Assembly (NCBI RefSeq): GCF_000226565.1
Contig: NC_016041.1
Span: 2,046,001-2,110,000, forward strand
Length of the DNA: 64,000 nucleotides
Direction of reading: 5' to 3'
DNA from: Glaciecola nitratireducens FR1064
Lineage (GTDB): Bacteria > Pseudomonadota > Gammaproteobacteria > Enterobacterales > Alteromonadaceae
Made by a program: the position numbers and the translations under genes
Shown here: in pieces, positions 35,087 to 43,765 of the stretch
Numbering within the stretch: the stretch's first letter is position 1
Layout of the letters: the number at the start of each line of letters is the position of its first letter
Notes under the pieces: generated by a model
What the model saw: the letters and a program-made list of their open reading frames with translations, nothing else
What the model was told of the DNA's origin: nothing
The model's database searches: none

Positions 35087-35562
35087 TATGATACTTCAGC
35101 GGCAGTTAATGACGCCTCAAAAGTACTCACCAGGGTTTCTAAACCCACACGATCATCATCATCAAAACGCGCTGTTATCGGACTATCAATGTCTAGAACA
35201 CCAATAAGTTGATCGTTTACAACAATAGGTACAACCACTTCCGAATTAGACGCAGCATCACAAGCTATATGTCCCGCAAATTCATGCACATCCATTACTA
35301 CCATGGTTTCTCGGCGAGATGCCGCTGTTCCACAAACGCCTTTGCCCATCGGAATTCGTATACAAGCTGGCTGCCCCTGAAATGGGCCCAAAACCAGTTG
35401 ATCTTGCTTATATAGGTAAAATCCAGCCCAGTTAACCCGTTCTAAATTGTTGAAAAGTACGGCTGCAATGTTCGCCATATTGGCTATCATGTCAGGCTCA
35501 CCAGATATAAGCGCCTGTACTTGCGCATTGATCAGTTCATATTGCTTTTGTTTGTTGCTCAT
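35086..35562 (-). CDS. msrC: Free methionine-(R)-sulfoxide reductase, GAF domain
   Basis: A 158-residue single GAF-domain protein matching fRMsr (E. coli YebR/MsrC), which reduces free L-methionine-(R)-sulfoxide using thioredoxin. The three functional cysteines of the family are visible: C67 (PACIRIPMGKG), C77 (GVCGTAASRRETMVV) and C101 (HIACDAASNSEVVVP), and the ligand-pocket segment ELVVPI-like VVVPIVVNDQLIGVLDID follows. ATG at 35562. It is the first gene of a unit with the small acidic protein, proQ and prc. Confidence 0.93.
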   Translation of the reverse strand: MSNKQKQYELINAQVQALISGEPDMIANMANIAAVLFNNLERVNWAGFYLYKQDQLVLGPFQGQPACIRIPMGKGVCGTAASRRETMVVMDVHEFAGHIACDAASNSEVVVPIVVNDQLIGVLDIDSPITARFDDDDRVGLETLVSTFEASLTAAEVS

Positions 35563-35819
35563 TTGTTGGAAGCGTCGCTTAATAATAGGGTTAAAATTGA
35601 ACTATCCGCATAATAACACTCAGTGAAAGGGCAATAGAAGCGCTTTCACTACTTTTCTATAACGATAGCGTGTTTAATTGTTTCTACATGTGTCGATATG
35701 GAGGCGATTAGTTATAAAACGACCACAAATTGTATAAAAATAACACCGAGCCGCGTTAATAAAGAGGCAACGCTAATTAGACCAGTCAAAAATAGTTGTG
35801 CCACCCACTGAACTAGCGA

Positions 35820-37049
35820 TTAACCAAAGAACCAGTAACTTACACAAATCGCAGCAAAAATACCGGCAAAGTCTGCCGCTAAGCAGCAACCCACAGCATA
35901 ACGACTGTGTTTAATGCCAACTGCGCCCAGATAAACAGCTAACACATAAAATGTTGTTTCCGTTGAGCCTTGCATAACTGACGCTAGCCTTCCGACAAAC
36001 GAGTCAGCTCCATGATGCTGCATTGTCTCAATCATTAATGCTCTAGCACCACTGCCGCTCAGAGGTTTCATCAATGCGTTGGGTATCGCTTCGACAAACC
36101 GTGTGTCGATTCCAATGCTGCCAACAACATAAGAAAAGCCATTCATGACAATATCAAGTAAACCACTCGCTCTTAGCATACCGATAGCAAACAGCATAGC
36201 CAGCAAAAAAGGAATGATAGTTACCGCAACTTCAAAACCTTGCTTTGCTCCATCAACAAACTGTTCATATGTGTTTTGCTTTTTTCTCCATCCCTGCACT
36301 AATACAACAACAATAAATAACAGCAGTAGGAAATTAGCGATCAACGAAGACTGCGCGGCTAACTGGTCTGCAGCCAATTTAGAAAAGTATAAAATGACCG
36401 CCGCAAGTAAACTAAAAACACCTACCAAATAAGTGAGAACCACACGATTGAATAAATTCACTTTTTGCACGGCACACGTAACAAATAAACCAAACAAAGT
36501 GGAAGCGCTCGTTGCTAGTAAAATTGGAATAAAGACATCTGTCGGCTGCGCTGCGCCCTGCTCTGCTCGATAAAGAAAAACGGCAATTGGAAACAAGGTG
36601 ACCGACGATGTATTCAGAACTAAGAATAAAATTTGAGAATTGCTAAGCGTATCTTTTACCGGCGATAACGTTTGCATATCTTGCATCGCTTTTATACCAA
36701 ACGGCGTGGCTGCGTTATCCAAGCCCAGCACGTTCGCAGACATGTTCATTGTGATACTGCCGAGTGCAGGATGCCCGCGAGGAATGTCGGGCATAATCCG
36801 ACACAAGAGTGGCTCAAGTATTTTTGAAAATTTAGCGATTAGCCCCGAATTTTCAGCTACCTTGAAGATACCTAACCAAAATGCGAGTAAACCAATTAGA
36901 CCCAAAGCGATATCAACGCTCGTTTTCGCCATTGAGGTAACGGCATTCATCACTTCCTCAAAACCACCTAGATCACCAGTCACCGCAACTTTCCAGCAGG
37001 TAGCAACGAAAGCACTGACAATAAAAAACAACCAAATTCTGTGAAGCAT
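35820..37049 (-). CDS. Nucleoside-recognition (Gate) domain membrane protein, SpmA-SpmB fusion type
   Basis: A 409-residue inner-membrane protein with about ten hydrophobic segments. The first half carries VDIALGLIGLLAFWLGIFKVAE and SANVLGLDNAATPFGIKAMQ, the SpmA-like signature. The second half carries EVAVTIIPFLLAMLFAIGMLRASG and MQGSTETTFYVLAVYLGAVG, the SpmB-like signature. In Bacillus these are two separate spore-maturation proteins; in non-sporulating proteobacteria they occur fused, function unknown, sometimes proposed as transporters. It is a monocistronic minus-strand gene with a 256-bp gap after it that shows nothing recognisable. Confidence 0.87.
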   Translation of the reverse strand: MLHRIWLFFIVSAFVATCWKVAVTGDLGGFEEVMNAVTSMAKTSVDIALGLIGLLAFWLGIFKVAENSGLIAKFSKILEPLLCRIMPDIPRGHPALGSITMNMSANVLGLDNAATPFGIKAMQDMQTLSPVKDTLSNSQILFLVLNTSSVTLFPIAVFLYRAEQGAAQPTDVFIPILLATSASTLFGLFVTCAVQKVNLFNRVVLTYLVGVFSLLAAVILYFSKLAADQLAAQSSLIANFLLLLFIVVVLVQGWRKKQNTYEQFVDGAKQGFEVAVTIIPFLLAMLFAIGMLRASGLLDIVMNGFSYVVGSIGIDTRFVEAIPNALMKPLSGSGARALMIETMQHHGADSFVGRLASVMQGSTETTFYVLAVYLGAVGIKHSRYAVGCCLAADFAGIFAAICVSYWFFG

Positions 37050-37467
37050 TATTTCCCTTTATTTTTATTATTTTCTAACACTTGCAAACGTTATTTATTC
37101 TGTTTATCGATACTGTTGCGGCCTGCGAATTGTTCTACCAATCATTAGATACGGTGTGACTACGGAGGCTTTTCTGTAGTTTTCGGTAAAATTAACACAA
37201 TACATAATCAAACTCAGTGATTTTTACATCATTGCTATTAAGTTTTTCAGCCTTGCAACGTAAAAATGAAGGCTACCTTTGCTGCTAGCTGTGGATAAGC
37301 TGTAGATATCCTGCGTATAAACTGTGTAGAAAAAACAAGCTAAGCCGTTGACTTTAAATAGTTTTAGGTATTTTAATTATTTTGTGTTATTTTTCATCTA
37401 TTGAAAATTTGTAAATTAATTGAAAAAAACTGTTTATATTTCAATCAAATTTAGTCTATTATATTCG

Positions 37468-37630
37468 TCCGTTGTAATTTGTAGCACGCTTCTCCCCAAT
37501 ATGGACGTTGTACTAAAGATATGAATTACGTGTTTAGACCTAAACACAATATCCGCAGTAAAAGTTAGCGCACGGCTCAGCAATGAGCCATTCCCCTAAG
37601 CCTGGAACGATTGTTCCGGGCCTTTTTATT
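37468..37630 (+). ncRNA. Candidate structured small RNA (orphan transcription unit)
   Basis: About 160 bases with three ordered stem-loops on the plus strand: GTGTTTA-GACC-TAAACAC (about 37530-37547), GGCTCA-GCAA-TGAGCC (37574-37589, a GNRA tetraloop) and the terminator CCTGGAAC-GATT-GTTCCGGG with CCTTTTTATTT. An A+T-rich tract with a possible -10 (TATTAT at 37457-37462) precedes it; the -35 is weak. No plus-strand gene lies downstream for more than 8 kb, so it is not a leader. It does not look like 6S, tmRNA, SRP RNA, RNase P, Spot 42 or a CsrB-type RNA (only two GGA motifs). Start point and identity are inferred. Confidence 0.5.
37601..37627 (+). terminator. Intrinsic terminator of the RNA candidate
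   Basis: An 8-bp stem CCTGGAAC/GTTCCGGG (one T-G pair) with loop GATT is followed by CCTTTTT. The T-run is on the plus strand only; on the minus strand the hairpin is followed by TTAGGGG, so it does not serve the neighbouring minus-strand gene. Confidence 0.8.
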
Positions 37631-37681
37631 TCTAGCGCTAGAAACGTTACCTTAAATTCAACAGTGAATGCGACTAATTAA

Positions 37682-38206
37682 CTATAGCGACTGCTCATTC
37701 AGTTCTTTTTTAAAGCGCGCGGCATTCTTTTGATAATGCTCAGCTGATTTTTCTAGCATGTCAGCCTGCTCAGGCTTAATCGTTTTAACCACCTTTGCTG
37801 GCGAGCCCATGACCACTGAGTAGTCTGGGATTTCCATCCCTTCTGTTACCAATGCATGTGCTCCGATAACGCAGTGATGACCAATTTTAGCCCCGTTCAG
37901 AACCACAGCATTTATTCCAATCAAAGAATAATCACCAATAGTACAACCATGCAGCATAACTTTATGACCTATTGTCACGCCTTTTCCGATGAGCATTGGG
38001 AACCCGTAGTCAGTATGCAAAATCGAACCGTCTTGAACATTGCTACCTTCACCTACCTCTATTAGGTCGCAGTCTCCACGCAAAACAGCGTTAAACCAAA
38101 CGCTTGCATTATCATGTAAAACGACTTTCCCCATAACGTGAGCGCCCGGTGCGACATAGGTATTTTGTCCGAGTGTTACTTTGTCTGAACCTAATTGATA
38201 TATCAT
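37682..38206 (-). CDS. yrdA: Gamma-class carbonic anhydrase-like protein (YrdA family)
   Basis: A 174-residue left-handed beta-helix protein. Hexapeptide repeats run from about residue 10 to 140 ([28 protein letters not shown], read in parts, then [30 protein letters not shown] and [25 protein letters not shown]). The histidines that bind metal between trimer subunits in gamma-carbonic anhydrases are present in LHTD, IGHK and LHGC. E. coli YrdA and PaaY are relatives; enzymatic activity is often low or absent, so CO2 hydration is not certain. A short C-terminal helix completes it. Monocistronic. Confidence 0.92.
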   Translation of the reverse strand: MIYQLGSDKVTLGQNTYVAPGAHVMGKVVLHDNASVWFNAVLRGDCDLIEVGEGSNVQDGSILHTDYGFPMLIGKGVTIGHKVMLHGCTIGDYSLIGINAVVLNGAKIGHHCVIGAHALVTEGMEIPDYSVVMGSPAKVVKTIKPEQADMLEKSAEHYQKNAARFKKELNEQSL

Positions 38207-38323
38207 TTTTCTACCTTATTTATAAAACCTTGCGCTTCACGAAAGCGTTACTGTAGTGCATTTTCTTATGCTTTGCTTGAGCGATAACTCATTACTGTCT
38301 AAGGCTAGTAAACGGCCATTATT

Positions 38324-39184
38324 TTAAGGCGCCACTTGGCGCATAAGGCCCTCTTGAACCGTTGTGGCGACCAGCTTACCGTGCTTATCAAATATTTTGC
38401 CTTGCACTAATCCACGACCTGCGCCACTGAATGGACTTTCCATTTCATACAGCAACCAATCATCGAATTTAAAGGGCTTATGAAACCACATAGCGTGATC
38501 AATGGTCGCTAGTCTAAGGGACTTATCATGCACAGCTAAGCCATGAGGTTGCAGAGACGTACTTAAAAAATGATAGTCTGACGCGTAGGCAAGCGATGCT
38601 TGATGCACTTGCAGTGGGCTATCAAGTTTATCTCTTCCCTTTAACCATATAGCACGCTTAGGAGCACGTTTTTCCGCTGTATACGAATTAGCAGAGTCTA
38701 CGGTGCGAATATCAACCGGACGGTGATAACTTAGAGATTCCTTCATTCTCTCTGACAATTGTTCATAATTATCTTCATAAAACCGAATATCCTGTGCGAC
38801 GAGATCAGGGTCGGGCACTTTGGGCATAACCGCGAACTGGTGCGTCAATCCAGGTTCTGGAGCATGAAAAGATGCAGTCATATCAAAAATAGTACGTCCA
38901 TTTTGTATCGCTTTTACACGCCTCGATGAAAAGCTTCTACCGTCTCTTACATTTTCTATATCATAAATAACCGGTTTTTGAGCATCGCCCGGCAACAGAA
39001 AATAAGAATGCAGTGAGTGAATAATACGCCCTTCTTCAACAGTCTTGTAGGCTGCTGCAATAGACTGACCCAGAACTTGACCGCCAAATAGCGCTCGAAA
39101 ACCTAGGTCCCAACTTTGGCCTCGATATAAACCTTGTTCAATTTTCTCCATCTCGAACAATGACTCTAATCTAACGTCTGACAA
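38324..39184 (-). CDS. tesB: Acyl-CoA thioesterase II
   Basis: A 286-residue double-hotdog thioesterase that hydrolyses medium- and long-chain acyl-CoA. The N-terminal hotdog contains GQSWDLGFRALFGGQVLGQSI, and the C-terminal hotdog ATIDHAMWFHKPF with the catalytic Asp, ESPFSGAGRGLVQG and TTVQEGLMRQ with the catalytic Gln. Length equals E. coli TesB (286). The start is a TTG at 39184, preceded by GTGAGG at good spacing; no ATG fits the conserved N-terminus. The gene starts 31 bp after the kinase stop and could be cotranscribed with rlmJ and the kinase. Confidence 0.95.
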   Translation of the reverse strand: MSDVRLESLFEMEKIEQGLYRGQSWDLGFRALFGGQVLGQSIAAAYKTVEEGRIIHSLHSYFLLPGDAQKPVIYDIENVRDGRSFSSRRVKAIQNGRTIFDMTASFHAPEPGLTHQFAVMPKVPDPDLVAQDIRFYEDNYEQLSERMKESLSYHRPVDIRTVDSANSYTAEKRAPKRAIWLKGRDKLDSPLQVHQASLAYASDYHFLSTSLQPHGLAVHDKSLRLATIDHAMWFHKPFKFDDWLLYEMESPFSGAGRGLVQGKIFDKHGKLVATTVQEGLMRQVAP

Positions 39185-39215
39185 TGTAACCTCACTTTGA
39201 CATATAGTTAATTAA

Positions 39216-41051
39216 CTACAAATTATCTTCTTGTTTGGGGTTTCTTGGGTAAAACTTTTGCTGCATTTTAGTTTGATGCTTAAAAAATCGCGTGTCTTTG
39301 TAAGGTAGTTTCATAAATCCAGAAATACCTAAACCATTAATTTTTGGGATCAAATCAATAATCTCTTTTAATAAGCTTTTAAATTCCAACTCCATACCGT
39401 GATCGAGCAATGTATAATAGTTATGAACTTTCAAATGCTTTGGAAGTGCTTCAAAAATAATGCACCCAGTATGATGAATTGCATTTAGACTTTTAATTTT
39501 TGACATAAGCGCTTCTGGTAACTTCAGTAATTCATCTGGATCATCGCCGTCTTCAAAGTAAGAATGCATACGGCTTTCGTTTTCGGCAAGCGATGTTTTA
39601 CTTAATTCGTAGGGTATTTGCATTTTAGGGTGAGGAATAAATGGCTTTTTCTCAGTCACACGCTCAACGTGTAGCGTATTTTTTGCATTAAACATACAGC
39701 TTTTAAAAACACCTTTGCGCAGAATGGCTCTCGCTAAATTGATCACATTATCAACGCTTCTGTCAAAGGACAACTGCAGACTAGGGTCATATAAATTGAG
39801 GCTAGAGTCGACAAAAACACCCTCGTCTTCCCAGCGAATAGCTAAGCCTCCCACAACAGGATATTTACCTAAACGACTGACTGCGGCAATAAACCCCTTT
39901 TCTGTTTCACCCATGCCCTGTAAATAATTTTTATAGTAGCGTTCAAATTGCGCGTCGTCGATGTAATTTAATTGGCTCATATCGATGCCTTCCTGCTGGC
40001 GTAAATATGACTTTCTCGAACTATAAACAACCGTTTCTATGTCTTTAACTTCCTGATGAACCCAAGTTGGCACCAAACAAGGATGATCTTGAAGCTTATC
40101 TTCAGCAAACACCCACTGACGAAAGCGGCTATATTGCTTCAATAAATAGTCTCCGCCTTGATTTCTCTCGTTAACATCATCGCTCATTAAAGCGGCCAAC
40201 ACATTGGCAAATTCTATCGGTAAACCCAGCGAATCAGGGGGAATCGCTTTGCGCCCATACCGCGATCCCTGTCCTGACGCTAAGGCATATATTGTGCTCG
40301 CTAAGCCTTGTTCATCAAACCTTGGACTCGATAATTTACCATCAAGCTGATCGTCACCTATAAAGTACACATCACCGAGTCTTGCATTGGTTTGCTGTAA
40401 GTCGGCAGACATTAGATCCATCACATTGGTAGTAATGGTTTGACCGCTTGAATCTATTTGCGCAAACACGCATGAGCCCCAATCTATCAGGCAAACCTGC
40501 TCAAGTGTTTCATCCCATACTAAATTGGATGGTTTAATGTCGCCATGAACAATCGGACGAAATACTCCATTCTGCTGAAACTCTCTTAAAAAGCGTAAAA
40601 TTTCGCAAATCTGCACGGTGATTTTTACAATAACTCTGGGCGGCAAAGGACCGAAACGCAGTGAATACTTCTCTAGATCAACGCCTGTCGCTCTCTCCAT
40701 TACTAGGATTGACTGCCGTTTGATGCGCTGAAACTCTATTAGTTTAGGCACATTCGGATGCTCAACTAAGCCTTGCATAAAAGCTTCTTCTTCGAGTCTG
40801 TCTTGTATATGTTGTGGCAAGGTAATGCGAGAGAATTTAAAAACTAATTCATTCCCCTTTTTGTCAGTACCTGCAAATGCAAATCCAAAAGCACCTTTGC
40901 CGATCATTTCGATATCGGTATAGCCTAATTTTTTTAATTGGGATATACACAAGCCAAACCAATTCTTGAGCTTCTTTGCGTCCTTATGGGACAGCAAATA
41001 TACCGATTGGTCGTCAGGGATATAGAAATGTTTAAGCTGTGGCTGCTTCAT
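39216..41051 (-). CDS. Eukaryotic-type protein kinase with unknown C-terminal domain
   Basis: A 611-residue cytosolic protein. The kinase domain spans about 43-330: Gly-rich loop GKGAFGFAFAG (51-61), the ATP-anchoring Lys in VFKFS (K72), an acidic alpha-C helix (DRLEEEAF), catalytic loop HGDIKPSN (169-176, with G instead of R in HRD), and DWG (190-192) in place of DFG. Key residues D171, N176 and D190 remain, so it may be active; HGD without Arg suggests no activation-loop phosphoswitch. Residues 340-611 match nothing I recognise and contain no membrane segment. It overlaps the rlmJ stop by one base (TAATG), so it is coupled to an rRNA methyltransferase gene. Substrates unknown. Confidence 0.85.
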   Translation of the reverse strand: MKQPQLKHFYIPDDQSVYLLSHKDAKKLKNWFGLCISQLKKLGYTDIEMIGKGAFGFAFAGTDKKGNELVFKFSRITLPQHIQDRLEEEAFMQGLVEHPNVPKLIEFQRIKRQSILVMERATGVDLEKYSLRFGPLPPRVIVKITVQICEILRFLREFQQNGVFRPIVHGDIKPSNLVWDETLEQVCLIDWGSCVFAQIDSSGQTITTNVMDLMSADLQQTNARLGDVYFIGDDQLDGKLSSPRFDEQGLASTIYALASGQGSRYGRKAIPPDSLGLPIEFANVLAALMSDDVNERNQGGDYLLKQYSRFRQWVFAEDKLQDHPCLVPTWVHQEVKDIETVVYSSRKSYLRQQEGIDMSQLNYIDDAQFERYYKNYLQGMGETEKGFIAAVSRLGKYPVVGGLAIRWEDEGVFVDSSLNLYDPSLQLSFDRSVDNVINLARAILRKGVFKSCMFNAKNTLHVERVTEKKPFIPHPKMQIPYELSKTSLAENESRMHSYFEDGDDPDELLKLPEALMSKIKSLNAIHHTGCIIFEALPKHLKVHNYYTLLDHGMELEFKSLLKEIIDLIPKINGLGISGFMKLPYKDTRFFKHQTKMQQKFYPRNPKQEDNL

Positions 41052-41962
41052 TATTCAGTTTTTAACCATTCTACTTTTGAAAGCTGATTATTATCACCTG
41101 ACAACTGTTTCTGAATGATCGCAAGAATGTCTTTTAGGTCATTCTCTAATTGCCAAGGTGGGTTTATAATACACATCCCAGAGCCATACATGCCCACTGC
41201 GGCTGATGGTTTTACTGAGCAAAACTGAATGTTCAATACCGACTTTACATCGAGACCTGAGAATTGAGATAACATTTTTTCGCTCAATGCAGCTTTTGGA
41301 TTATTGACTATTTCACCCGTTTTTCTGTCTTCTCTGGTATCAGAAAGCAATGGATACCAAATCATGTAAATACCGATTGGCCAGCGTTTAACCGCCCTGA
41401 AGACTGCATCAACGACCTGCTCATATTCACTTGACTGTTCGTAAGGAGGGTCAATCAGCACAGCGCCTCTATTTGGCGTCGGAGGTAACACGGCATTCAT
41501 CATTTCATATCCGTCTCGATGCTGTGCTTTGATTGCTGTACGACGACAATTATTCTTCAATGATTCAAATGCTTGCGGGTGTAACTCTGCAGCAAAAGCG
41601 TTATCACCTTTTCTCAACAAAGCAGAGGCAACTACAGGAGACCCTGGGTACTGCCCATCTACTATATATTTATTGATAATGTTGAGATAGCTGTCTACAA
41701 AAGCGGGAAGATCTCCAGTTGTCTTGTCATCCTCCTCACCTGTCTGAGTGCCCAAGTCGAATTTTAACACCCCCGTTTTTGCTTCTTCATTTTGCAAAGC
41801 TTGCTTGGAGCTGAGTTCGTATACACCATCGCCAGCATGCGTGTCTAAAAAGAAATAGGGTTTTGACTTTATATTTAGGCGTTCTAGTACAGCTACTAGC
41901 GTGAGATGTTTAAGCACATCTGCATGATTTCCAGCATGAAACGAATGTTGATAACTGAGCAC
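41051..41962 (-). CDS. rlmJ: 23S rRNA (adenine2030-N6)-methyltransferase
   Basis: A 303-residue methyltransferase that modifies A2030 of 23S rRNA. It begins VLSYQHSFHAGNHADVLKHL, the family's conserved N-terminus, and has FFLDTHAGDGVYEL for SAM binding, YPGSPVVAS, and the catalytic LIDPPYEQSSEYEQV. GTG at 41962 is chosen because E. coli RlmJ starts MLSYRHSFHAGN; the in-frame ATG twelve codons upstream lies inside the transcription terminator of the preceding operon. A GAGTGAGAG stretch lies upstream. Length is slightly above E. coli (280), because of an insertion near residues 68-90. It is coupled to the kinase gene. Confidence 0.95.
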   Translation of the reverse strand: MLSYQHSFHAGNHADVLKHLTLVAVLERLNIKSKPYFFLDTHAGDGVYELSSKQALQNEEAKTGVLKFDLGTQTGEEDDKTTGDLPAFVDSYLNIINKYIVDGQYPGSPVVASALLRKGDNAFAAELHPQAFESLKNNCRRTAIKAQHRDGYEMMNAVLPPTPNRGAVLIDPPYEQSSEYEQVVDAVFRAVKRWPIGIYMIWYPLLSDTREDRKTGEIVNNPKAALSEKMLSQFSGLDVKSVLNIQFCSVKPSAAVGMYGSGMCIINPPWQLENDLKDILAIIQKQLSGDNNQLSKVEWLKTE

Positions 41963-41987
41963 AAAAACTCTCACTCTTAAATTAAAA

Positions 41988-42006
41988 AGCCCGCACAATG
42001 CGGGCT
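41988..42006 (-). terminator. Intrinsic terminator of the bkd operon
   Basis: Minus strand AGCCCGCATTGTGCGGGCT is followed by TTTTAATTT. It lies 56 bp past the E2 stop and 26 bp before the rlmJ start codon. Confidence 0.9.
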
Positions 42007-42061
42007 AATAAAACACGTTGATGCATCTATATTACAATGATAGACGCCAAGTTAAAAAGGC

Positions 42062-43756
42062 TTACTTCAGATGAACCAGCATTTTTTGCGGCGACTGCAA
42101 ATAACTCATCCATAAATTATTGAAGCGAACCATTGTTGCTCCATCAATGACACGATGGTCACCCGACCAATTCACCATCATGATACTTTGCGCAAAAACC
42201 TCTCCTGCATCATTGAATCGCGGCAATTTTTGAGTTTTACCTAAGGCGACTATCGCGACCTCTGGTTTGTTGATCACCGGGGTTGCTGTTATTCCACCTA
42301 ATGCGCCGATGTTTGAAATACTAATCGTTCCGTTACTCAGGTCAGTATTAGATAGCTTACCTTCGCGCGCGGCGTTAATAATTCGATCACATTCTTGAGC
42401 AACTTCAAACAACGAAAGGTCTTGAACATTCTTTATATTCGGTACAAGCAAACCAATTTTAGAATCAACCGCCATACCAATATTGTGCGACGTCAAATAG
42501 TGTAGTTCAGCATCATCTTTCGTTAATCGTGAGTTAATTTCAGGGAAGGATTTCAAGGCCAACGACAATGACTTAATGAAAAACGGCATGAAGCTTAACT
42601 TCACCCCTTGCTGTTCAAACTCAGGTTTAAGCTGTGCTCTCAGTGCGATGAGATTGTCCATAATCAGTTCATCGGACACCGTGAAGTGCGGTATGGTGCT
42701 AACACTAGCCATCATCTGTTTAGCCATTGCAGCCTTGATACCGCGCATTGCGATTACTTTGCTTACTTCTGACGAAACATTCGAACCACTGTTTGCTTGG
42801 CGACCGTCATTGACAACTGAGTTGGTCGTTGACGCAGAAGGCGCTTGTTGAGTAGTTTGTTTATCAGCGCCACCGCTTTGAACATACAGCTCAATATCTT
42901 GCTTCAATACACGCCCTTTTTTACCTGAGCCAGCAACCATAGCAATATTGATTTTATACTCTCTAGCGATCCTTCTCACGGCCGGACTAGCAAGGGCCTT
43001 TGCGCGATTGCTTTCGGCTGTTCCCACTTCGTTTGAAGTGTTTACCTGTTGAGTTGTTGCTTGTGAAGAAGCACTTTTCGATGAACTTTCCTGTTCAGCT
43101 TTCGTGTCTGAGTTCGCTGCAGCGTCAGTCGTTGTCGCGCCATCAGCAAGTATCAGTTGGTCGAATAAAGGCGTATGAACTTGGGCAATATCTCCCTGCC
43201 GATAATGCAGCTTAACAACCTTTCCTTGATACTTTGCTGGTATCTCTACTACGGCTTTATCGGTCATGACCTCGACCACAACTTGGTCTTCTTCAACCAA
43301 GTCGCCTTCTTCGATGCACCATTTCACAATTTCACATTCGACGATGCCTTCACCTATGTCAGGTAAAATAAAGGCTTCAATTTTTTCACTGCTGCCAGCG
43401 CCAGATTGTGTTTCTGTTGAAGATACATTATGACTTTTCGCAGGGGCTTCCTTTACGCTTGATTCATTTACAACGGCGTCACTATTTGCTGCGGGAGTAT
43501 TTGCCTCATCGCTATCTTCGCCCTCAATGTCCATAGCAAATAAAGGAGCATGTACCTTCGCAATATCACCCTCTTTGTAATGCAGTTTTCTCACTACACC
43601 ATTGTGCATTGCGGGTATCTGTACGGTTGCCTTATCGGTCATAACTTCAGCAACGGGTTGATCTTCAACAATCACATCGCCTTCTTTTACTAACCATTCA
43701 AGCAGTTCGCACTCTACAATTCCTTCGCCTATATCAGGCAATATAAATTCGTTCAT
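42062..43756 (-). CDS. bkdB: Branched-chain 2-oxoacid dehydrogenase E2 (dihydrolipoyl acyltransferase), two lipoyl domains
   Basis: A 564-residue core subunit of a 2-oxoacid dehydrogenase complex, moving acyl groups from lipoate to CoA. It has two nearly identical lipoyl domains (about 1-77 and 126-203), each starting ILPDIGEGIVECE, with lipoyl lysines K42 and K167 in VMTDKA. Flexible Ala/Ser/Thr linkers follow, then an E3/E1-binding domain (256-290, SPAVRRIAREYKIN) and a catalytic domain ending in SGDHRVIDGATM with His534. Characterised bkd E2 proteins usually have one lipoyl domain, so the duplication is notable. It starts 9 bp after the E1-beta gene. No E3 (lipoamide dehydrogenase) gene is in the operon, so the complex probably shares a housekeeping Lpd. 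Confidence 0.93.
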   Translation of the reverse strand: MNEFILPDIGEGIVECELLEWLVKEGDVIVEDQPVAEVMTDKATVQIPAMHNGVVRKLHYKEGDIAKVHAPLFAMDIEGEDSDEANTPAANSDAVVNESSVKEAPAKSHNVSSTETQSGAGSSEKIEAFILPDIGEGIVECEIVKWCIEEGDLVEEDQVVVEVMTDKAVVEIPAKYQGKVVKLHYRQGDIAQVHTPLFDQLILADGATTTDAAANSDTKAEQESSSKSASSQATTQQVNTSNEVGTAESNRAKALASPAVRRIAREYKINIAMVAGSGKKGRVLKQDIELYVQSGGADKQTTQQAPSASTTNSVVNDGRQANSGSNVSSEVSKVIAMRGIKAAMAKQMMASVSTIPHFTVSDELIMDNLIALRAQLKPEFEQQGVKLSFMPFFIKSLSLALKSFPEINSRLTKDDAELHYLTSHNIGMAVDSKIGLLVPNIKNVQDLSLFEVAQECDRIINAAREGKLSNTDLSNGTISISNIGALGGITATPVINKPEVAIVALGKTQKLPRFNDAGEVFAQSIMMVNWSGDHRVIDGATMVRFNNLWMSYLQSPQKMLVHLK

Positions 43757-43765
43757 TATTGCCTC

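Larger units (their letters stand above)
37050..37681. other. 632-bp intergenic region containing an RNA-gene candidate
   Basis: This gap between the SpmAB-like gene and the gamma-carbonic anhydrase gene, both on the minus strand, holds no plausible coding frame. Its left part (37050-37400) must contain the promoter of the SpmAB-like gene; nothing specific was resolved. Its right part is A+T-rich and then carries the plus-strand RNA candidate and terminator described separately. It ends with a 16-bp perfect palindrome TTTCTAGCGCTAGAAA at 37629-37644. Confidence 0.6.

Noticed and set aside
36640-37044. 134-codon plus-strand frame opposite the SpmAB-like gene
   Set aside because: Antisense to a conserved membrane protein gene; composition reflects the opposite strand.
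37249-37274. Inverted repeat AGCCTT...AAGGCT considered as a terminator
   Set aside because: Arms are only 6 bp, the loop is 14 bases, and no T-run follows on either strand.
37468-37630. Idea that the RNA candidate is 6S RNA or a CsrB/RsmZ-type RNA
   Set aside because: There is no long bubble-interrupted stem as in 6S RNA and only two GGA motifs, too few for a Csr/Rsm decoy RNA.
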